Part shown: piece after piece, positions 57,426-64,000 of the stretch
How positions within the stretch are numbered: position 1 is the first letter of the stretch
Layout of the letters: the number at the start of each line of letters is the position of its first letter
Source: Aselliscus stoliczkanus
Taxonomy: Eukaryota > Chordata > Mammalia > Chiroptera > Hipposideridae
Direction: 5' to 3'
NCBI GenBank assembly: GCA_033961575.1
Contig: CM066737.1
Span: 60,656,771 to 60,720,770 of the forward strand
DNA length: 64,000 bases
The notes under the pieces: generated by a model
Database searches by the model: none
What the model saw: the letters and a program-made list of their open reading frames with translations, nothing else
Told to the model about the DNA's origin: nothing
Translations under genes and position numbers: made by a program

Positions 57426-57879
57426 TGCCCTGTCCCATCAAAAACTCTTCCTTTGGCCCCAGAGGTTGCTACTTCATTTTTTTTTTTTTGAGATTGGTTG
57501 CTAGGTCAAATTTATTTTCAGATACCTCAATATGATCATATTTTGAGCTTGCATTCACATAGAATGTAATCATTTTTGAAGTAACTTTTTCACTGTAAAA
57601 GAAAACAGTGATACAAGACACGCACACATGTAAATGTAACTCAATAAAATATTATGAGGCAAACATTCTTGTAATGACCATCTAGGTCAAAAAACAAAAT
57701 TTTATCAGACAGCAAGAAGCCTCTCCATGAGTCTAATCCTAATACAACCACCTTCCACCACTAGCAACCACATAAGTAAAACAATTCCTCACACAACTTT
57801 GTAGTTTTATCACCAAACATGGATCTCTAGATATCACAGTTTAGTCACTCTCATTTTCTTTTCAATTTATAGGTCTTTT
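57426..57879. other. Unassigned, possibly old LINE-derived
   Basis: 57590-57800 vaguely resembles an old L1 3'UTR segment (ACCATCTAGGTCAAAAAACA, AACCACCTTCCACC). Too diverged to call firmly. Confidence 0.3.
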
Positions 57880-58790
57880 AGGTTTCTTTTAATATACAAA
57901 TTTCTCCTTTATCAAAAAATTCCTTACAATCTGTCTGTTATAATCTTTGTTATGAATTTTGGCCATTTGACCTATAGTTTCCCAGTCTGTATATTGCTGA
58001 TTGCATTTTTACTGTGCTGTTTAATACATTCTTCTCTCCTTGGTATTTCCTGCAAGTTGGCAGCTGGATCCAATGTTTGATAAATTCAAAGTTGATTCCT
58101 CTAGCAAAATATAATCATATTGTACTCTTTCCTCAGGACACACATACATTCTGGCTATCTCTCTTATTGTTCTTAGGAGTTCTTAATGCTCAGTGCCTAT
58201 GTTATTAATCAATTGCATTCAGATTATGGTGATATTCTAATTATATCATTTTTGTGTTAATTATTATTTGGAATACTTTCACAAAGAGACAGTTTTCTAC
58301 ATATACTAATTGGTAACCCAATGGTAAAATTTATACAGGAAAGGCAGACTAAATCCTTGAGTCTTTTCCTCTATTTACCAGAAAATGTATTGGTTAAGTA
58401 TCACTTATTTATGTTACTAAGCATTATGCATTAATATCATTATAAAATCATGAATTTAAACATATTGAATGGGTTTCATACCATTTCATTATTTCTATTG
58501 AAGCTCAAATCGTCCCATTTATGACCGTTGAGAACCTCTCTAATTTTGTTCCTGAGTCCAATTTGACAGGCAGGCCTATCAAATTGGACTCAGGAACAAA
58601 ATTAGAGAGGTTTCTTATAGCTTCCTTGATATGTGATATAATCACTTGTTATAATCTTATCATGTACCTTTCCCACCCTAGACCTTTTCTCTGCAGAGAA
58701 ATAGAATCAGGTATTTCTCAAAAATGGCCTATTTTATTCTAGTGGAAAATAATATTTCAAGACCATTGCTATAGCATTAACCATTGTTTC
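57880..58790. repeat. Old LINE 3'UTR-like sequence carrying a palindrome
   Basis: TTTTGGCCATTTGACCTATAG, GTTTCCCAGTCTGTATATTG, TTTCCTGCAAGTTGGCAGC, CTCAAATCGTCCCATTTATG, GCAGAGAAATAGAATCAGG and TTTCTCAAAAATGGCC occur in the order of a familiar old mammalian L1/HAL1 3'UTR segment. Orientation not determined. It is interrupted by an inverted duplication at 58533-58612. Confidence 0.45.
58533..58612. repeat. Near-perfect 39-bp-arm inverted repeat (palindrome)
   Basis: Arms 58533-58571 and 58574-58612 pair at 38 of 39 positions (mismatch C58567/A58578) with a 2-nt spacer (AG). The left arm appears to be the native LINE-like sequence and the right arm its inverted copy. Confidence 0.95.
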
Positions 58791-58799
58791 CAGGTATTT

Positions 58800-59010
58800 T
58801 AATAGACAAATAAAAAATAATGTAATGTATACATATATATAAATTATAAGTAAAATTATAATTGTATGTTATATGTTTTATAAAGTATACACATTATATA
58901 TAAATTATATATTTATAATATATGTAATGTACTATACAAAAATCATAATATGCATATTATATCATAATTTTACATATAACATATATATTAACTATATGTA
59001 TATATAATTC
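58800..59010 (+). repeat. AT-rich low-complexity region
   Basis: About 200 bp of TATA/ATAT-type sequence with irregular ATAT, TATAA and ATTATAT motifs. Confidence 0.85.
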
Positions 59011-59160
59011 TCTATGCATCTATATAATTTTAAGTTCATATCAATACTTGCAATTCTAATGCAATAGTAATAGTATATGATTTTGACTTGTGCTTTATTA
59101 TATTACATTTATATCTCCTTTCTACATGAAGAACCCTGATTCTCAAAAACACAGAGGATG

Positions 59161-59672
59161 GGACTGGCCGACTGCCTCAGTTGGTTAAGAGTTGGCTTAG
59201 AGTGCATGCTCTGAGAAACAGGGCTGCTGGTTCGATTCCCACATGGGCCAGTGAATGCTGCACCCTAGCTGAGCTGTTGCTGAGCTGTCAACAGGTGGCA
59301 GGATGGCCCAGCTTGTGTAAGAACAAGATTAACTGTTCAATAGTGGCTACACCCAACCGCAACTAAAGACTGAACTTGGCACCTTGGGCTGAGCTGCCGC
59401 CCCGTTGGCTCAGTGGATAGGGCATGCGCTCTTAACAACAAGACTGCCGGATTCGACTCCCACATGGGATGGTGGCTACACCCACCTGCAACTGAGACTG
59501 AACTCGGTGCCTTGAGCTTGGAGGCCACAAGCTGCCGAAGGGAAGCCAGATGGTGACTAGCGCCATCCACAACAAAGATTGAAGAACAACTTGGCTGGTC
59601 CCCTTCCCCAATTCCCCAACACTGTTCCCCTCCCCCAATTCCCCAATAAAAATCTTAAACAAACAAACAAAC
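59161..59672 (+). repeat. Type C SINE (long trimeric form)
   Basis: Same three tRNA-like modules as 14846-15354 (module starts near 59161, 59300 and 59405) and tail AATTCCCCAATAAAAATCTT, here with the TCTTT terminator mutated. TSD AAAAACACAGAGGATG at 59145-59160; the next copy AAAAACACAGAGTATAG is at 59673-59689. Confidence 0.9.
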
Positions 59673-59689
59673 AAAAACACAGAGTATAG

Positions 59690-59797
59690 GGCCAGCTGAG
59701 TGGCACGGTGGTTAAGCGCTGGCTTGGGAAGCCAGCGGCCTGGTTCGGTCCCACATGTGAGGGTCAGGGACACTGCCCAAAACAAAAACAAACAAAC
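59690..59797 (+). repeat. Type A SINE inserted at the 3' edge of the type C SINE
   Basis: GGGCCAGCTGAGTGGCACGG head, A/CAAA tail. It sits between the second and third copy of the site AAAAACACAGAG (third near 59798-59818, AAAAACCACAGAGGATG). Confidence 0.9.
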
Positions 59798-59961
59798 AAA
59801 AAACCACAGAGGATGATAGAAGTCAATTATCCCACAATTGCTCATTTGTTTGACCCAATAACGCACAAAATAGTCATCCCTAGCAAACTATCACCCCAAT
59901 TTTGTTACTAAAAACAGTAATTTTTTTATATATGCTTTCTTCCTATCCCCTTTCATTTTTT

Positions 59962-60060
59962 TTTTTTGAGGGCAGTGTCACTGGCCCTCATATGTGGGAC
60001 CCGAACCGGGGCCGCTGGTTTCCAAGGCCAGTGCTTAACCACTGTGCCACTCGGCCGGCC
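59962..60060 (-). repeat. Type A SINE
   Basis: Antisense GGGCAGTGTCACTGGCCCTC to GGCCGGCCGAGTGGCACAG head. TSD CCCCTTTCATTTTTT before and CCCCTTCATTTTTTT after. Confidence 0.9.
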
Positions 60061-60319
60061 CCCCTTCATTTTTTTATAATTGTGCAATATCTACTTTGAT
60101 ATGAAATAGACTTTTAATACATACTTTTTCTGTTGTAACATTCATTTAGTCTAAGTTCCACAGGTTATTATATATCTTCTTATCACCACCAGTCCTTATG
60201 TTTCTGTACCTCTAGTCATTTTTGTTGTTTGAGGTTTATTCTCCAGATTTCTCAGAAAGTGATCTTGGGAAACATATTCCTTGAGTTCTTGCATACAAAT
60301 TATGTTTTCTGCCCTTTAC

Positions 60320-61670
60320 ACATTTTTTCAAGCTTTATTGAGATATAATTGCCATATAACATTGTGTAAGTTTAAGGTATACAGCATGGAATTTGATATA
60401 AATATATATTACTACAATGAGGTTAGTAAACACATTTTTGACCACCTATAATCACTGTTCTGCTGTTGTTGTTATGAGAACATTAAGGTGGTACTTTTGC
60501 AGGACCTTTCAATTATACAACACAGTATTGTTAACTATAGCCACTATGTTGTACATTAGATACCCTGGAACTTATTCATCTTAAAACTAAAGGCTGCTAC
60601 TGTTGACCAACGGTTTCCCACGCATCTCAGCCCTTGGCAAGCATAATTCTACTCTGTTTCTATGAGTTCAGCCTTTTTAAATTCCACATATTAGTAAAAT
60701 AATGATTTTTCTTTATCTGTCTGACTTATGTCACTGAGCACAATGCCTTCAAGGTCCATCCATGTTGTTGCAAATGGCAAGATTTCCTTCTTTTTTAATG
60801 GCTGAACAATACTCCATTGGGTGTATACACCACATTTTCTGTGTTCATTCATCCATTAATTAACAAATATGTTGTTTCCATGTCTTGGCTATTGTGAATA
60901 ATGTTGTAATGAACATGGGAGTGCAGATTTCACTCGCGATAGAATTCATCTCATTGGATATATACCCAGAAGTTGGACTGCTGGATCATAAGATAGTTCT
61001 ATTTCTAATTTTTTGAGAAAATGCTATATTATTTTCCATAGTGGCGATATCAATTTACAATCCCAGCGACAGTGCTCCAATGTTCTCTTTTCTTTACATT
61101 CTTGCCAGAACTTATCTTTTTAAAACTTTTTTTTATAATAGCCATTCTAACAGGTGTGAGGTGATACCGCACTGTGGTTTGGATTTACATTTCCCTGATG
61201 ATTAGTGATGTTGAGAACCTTTTCATATACTTGTTGGTCATTTGTATGTCTTCTTTGGAAAAATATCTATTCATGTCTTTTACCCAGCTTTTAATCTAAT
61301 TCTTTTTTTTGCTATCTAGTTCTATAAATTCCTTATTTATTTTTAGCATTAACCCCTTTGCAATACATGGTTTGAAAATATTTTCTCCCATCTGTAGATT
61401 GCCTTTTCTTTTGTTGATTGTTTCTTTGGCTGTGCAGAAGCTTGTCAATTTGATGTTGTTCCAATTATTTTTTTGCTAATGTTGCTTGTGCTTTTAGTGT
61501 CAAATCCAAAATAAATAAATAAATAAATAAATCCTTAATCCATTTTGGGCTCATTTTTGTGAGTATATGATAGGGGATCAATTTCATTCTTTTGTATGTG
61601 GTTATCCAGTTTTACCAACACCATTTATTGAAGAGACAATCCTTTCTCATTGAGTATTCCTGATAACTAA
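60320..61670 (-). repeat. Old L1, 3'UTR and ORF2 end, antisense
   Basis: Landmarks in order: TTTATTGAGATATAATTGCC, GTACATTAGATACCCTGGAA, TGACTTATGTCACTGAGCAC, CATCCATGTTGTTGCAAATG, GAACAATACTCCATTGGGTG, TACCCAGAAGTTGGACTGCT, CTAACAGGTGTGAGGTGATA, TCCCTGATGATTAGTGATGT and CACCATTTATTGAAGAGACA. An (AAAT)n run is at 61508-61532. No open frame. Confidence 0.85.
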
Positions 61671-62234
61671 AAGAGTCGTTGTCCTAGGGGACAGCCACAA
61701 AATTAACATATTCATTAATTTAATTAGGACCTTGTTTACACTTTTGCTGTCAATGATAATCATTTGTTTATTTGAACTACAGTCACCTGACTTCATTAGA
61801 AACATCAGTAGCTCTAAGTAAATGAAAGTGCACTTGACTTTCATAATTAAGTGTAAATTTAAGAAGCCTGATTTCTAATAGGATAGGCACATTTTCAAAA
61901 GATAACAATGGAAATCAAGAACAGGATTCTAGTTTAAGTTAGCCCTTGTGATAAGGTTAAAGATAGGTTACTAATTAATATGGATGTTATTTTCTGACAA
62001 TGATCCCCACTCGGACTTTAATCCCAAAGATCATTGCTTAGCCCCAATCCCTTTTGTCAAAACAACATGTTTAAGTGAACAAATGAAGTCTGCAGGTTTC
62101 ATGGGGTATCATTTCACTCTAATTGATTATTTCTCTGGTTAAGCCTAGCAAAAACATTATATTGGTCAAAAAATTGAAGTCTCTTTCAAATTAGCTCTTA
62201 CCATTAATAGAAAAACAAAATGTGGTGAAAAGAG
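61671..62234. other. Unassigned sequence
   Basis: Nothing recognised. Confidence 0.35.
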
Positions 62235-62400
62235 GATGAGTTTGGAGTCACAAGATTTGGGTTTTTATCTTTGGTTCCATTACTTACCAGCTGAGTGAAA
62301 TTGAACATGTATTTAAACCTTTCTGTTTTCAGTATCATATGAAAACTGAAGGATGATGACATATTTGTATTTTGTTAAGTAAAATAACATATGGGGAAAA
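62235..62400 (-). repeat. MIR SINE, diverged
   Basis: Antisense order GAGTTTGGAGTCACAAGATT, TCCATTACTTACCAGCTGAG, TTTAAACCTTTCTGTTTTCAG fits a MIR. Confidence 0.6.
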
Positions 62401-64000
62401 TGTAAACTGTAGGATGATAGGTAATTTCTTTGTATTATAAATTTCTTCTAGGACCCATTTATTATAAAGTTTCAAAGTGAACGTGAAAAATAGTCATTAA
62501 GCTTCTTTTTTGTAGGGCTTATTAAATAATCTTTTGTGAAAACATATAAGACAATTAATATTTGAAAACTTATTTGATGCATGGAATGGAGATGGAAGGG
62601 AAGGGAGAACATCTTAGAGGTTATGTATTCATGCCACAATACAATGGCAATATTAGGTTAGCTTCATTTTGAATTATATTGTACCTTGTGAATTGGCTTG
62701 GAAATCACTTTCTAAAAGTGATGTGTCCATTTTTTACTTTTGTAATTACAACCTAGTCAACAGAATTGAGTATTTTCTTTAATGGGTTGGGATTGGATTG
62801 TTCAGTTGCCCTAGGCTTATCCTGTTAACACTAAACCCTTGTTAATATAAACAGGATTTGTCTGCCAACAATAGCCAAATTTGTTCTTGGCTATTTTCTT
62901 TCCCCATCAGTATATTCTCCTCCTTTTGGCATGCTCCCCTACCTACACAATTGCCTATTTTCTAGCCAGCTTCTGTTGTCACTCAAATGTCAACTCAGTT
63001 GATACCTAATAATTAGGGTATTAGAAAATAATCAGTTTAAGGCATGTCTCTTATCTGTGTTGTCTGTGTTTTTAAAAAGAGACTCATAAAAGAGAAGAAA
63101 GTGCCTAAATGTATGCAATATAATGGTGAAATGACTGGTAGTGGGTTGTATTATGTAGGCAATTATATAACCTGCTCATAGGGTTTTCTGTTTTAGATAC
63201 ACATAGTATAGAAACTTGAACTAGACCTGTCCAGGAAAGAGAGCTATACAAGAAACAAATAAAACTTATAGAACTCTGATACTGATTTACTTTCCTCTCA
63301 TTTGCTTCTTTCTCATAAATGTAGATCATAAAAAAAACTGAATTAAATTCAGGCACTAACTCATTAGGATCTTATTAATCCTGGTTTTACTCTAAATGGT
63401 AATACAGGACACAGTAATAATGGCCAGAAACTACTGAAAAGAATGAGCTATCATATAGTGTTCAAAAATGGATAATGAGGGAGGGAACTTGTGCATCAGA
63501 GAGAAAAGAATCCCATTAGAGATAAACAGCTAGCCACCTGATTGTAATTTAATACATGTTCAGAGCTAATGTCACTACATCCATATTTCGTTCTCTAAAC
63601 TCAAAACTGAGAACTCAAAAGAAAAAAAAATCAGTCCTGAGCAAAGTAGGTGACATTGGACACTTGACTCATACATTGGTTTCCAGCACTTGGCATGACA
63701 CAAAGTTGCCACTGCATGGATAATAATCCTAGGGACAGTTTCACTGAACCTGACAAGACATGCCATGCCATTCCTGATCATGGGAAGCTTCAAAAAAACA
63801 GAAAGGATACTTCACTGTAAATGTCATTGTCTTAATGAAGTGAAGTTTCATGGAGAAAAATCTGTGAATATAAAGGAAAACATTTAGCAATATAAAGCCA
63901 ACCTCTTTCCCAATTCTCACCAAGTGTCACCTGCCTCTAGCTTATTTGGAGGGAAAAAAAAGTTTTGTCTCATGCACTTTTCTGAAGTACCCACTGGATA
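62401..64000. other. Unassigned sequence to window end
   Basis: No interspersed repeat or RNA gene recognised. Frames of 60-83 codons (for example 63105-63356 minus) have no known domain. Confidence 0.35.

Noticed and set aside
1..64000. CRISPR array, prophage, operon or other prokaryotic system
   Set aside because: All recognisable content is mammalian retrotransposon and DNA-transposon sequence; no regularly spaced repeats or compact gene runs.

Overview
The window looks like mammalian nuclear DNA with no recognisable host exon, rRNA gene, CRISPR array or bacterial-type gene. It is an AT-rich intergenic or intronic stretch built from layered transposable elements. The best guess for the organism is a bat: the tRNA-derived SINEs have GGCCGGCC heads and CCCCAATAAAATCTTTAA tails, the younger LINE-1s resemble laurasiatherian L1s, and there is a mariner relic of a kind I associate with bat genomes. 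That assignment rests on remembered sequence character and was not searched.

Layout. 1-1315: SINE tail, a degenerate tRNA-Arg-like sequence, one SINE. 1316-13375: a long L1 with its 5'UTR (1316 to about 8901) carrying three SINEs and an internally shuffled 3' end, followed by a second, younger 5'-truncated L1 (8919-13358) that inserted into the first one's tail with a perfect 17-bp target-site duplication (TSD). 13471-17214: SINEs, ancient antisense L1, a HAL1/L1 ORF1-like relic, a MER5-like relic. 17640-23140: a nest of old L1s on both strands, including one with a 5' inversion, plus a 566-bp mariner. 23140-33150: mostly old or unassigned sequence with MIR relics, an antisense L1 5'UTR-like segment and a 78-bp mariner-type MITE. 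33150-47470: SINEs, a possible LTR, three solo LTRs with 4-bp TSDs (one splitting a MIR, one splitting an L1), an L1 3' end and a large GGAA microsatellite. 47470-57125: the most repeat-poor part. 57126-64000: LTR-like relic, old LINE sequence holding a 39-bp-arm palindrome, a double SINE insertion at one site, another antisense L1 and unassigned DNA.

No set of genes works together here. The only coding material is decayed retrotransposon and transposase sequence. The closest to intact is the ORF2 of the second L1 (8987-12811), disabled by two frameshifts and one nonsense codon while its RT catalytic YADD box and C-terminal cysteine motif survive. I found no new multi-gene system. The most unusual items are the near-perfect palindrome at 58533-58612, the shuffled L1 3' end at 8132-8345, the matched long and short forms of two SINE families, and a 25-bp insertion at 37510 that looks like a SINE reduced to its first bases and its A-tail.
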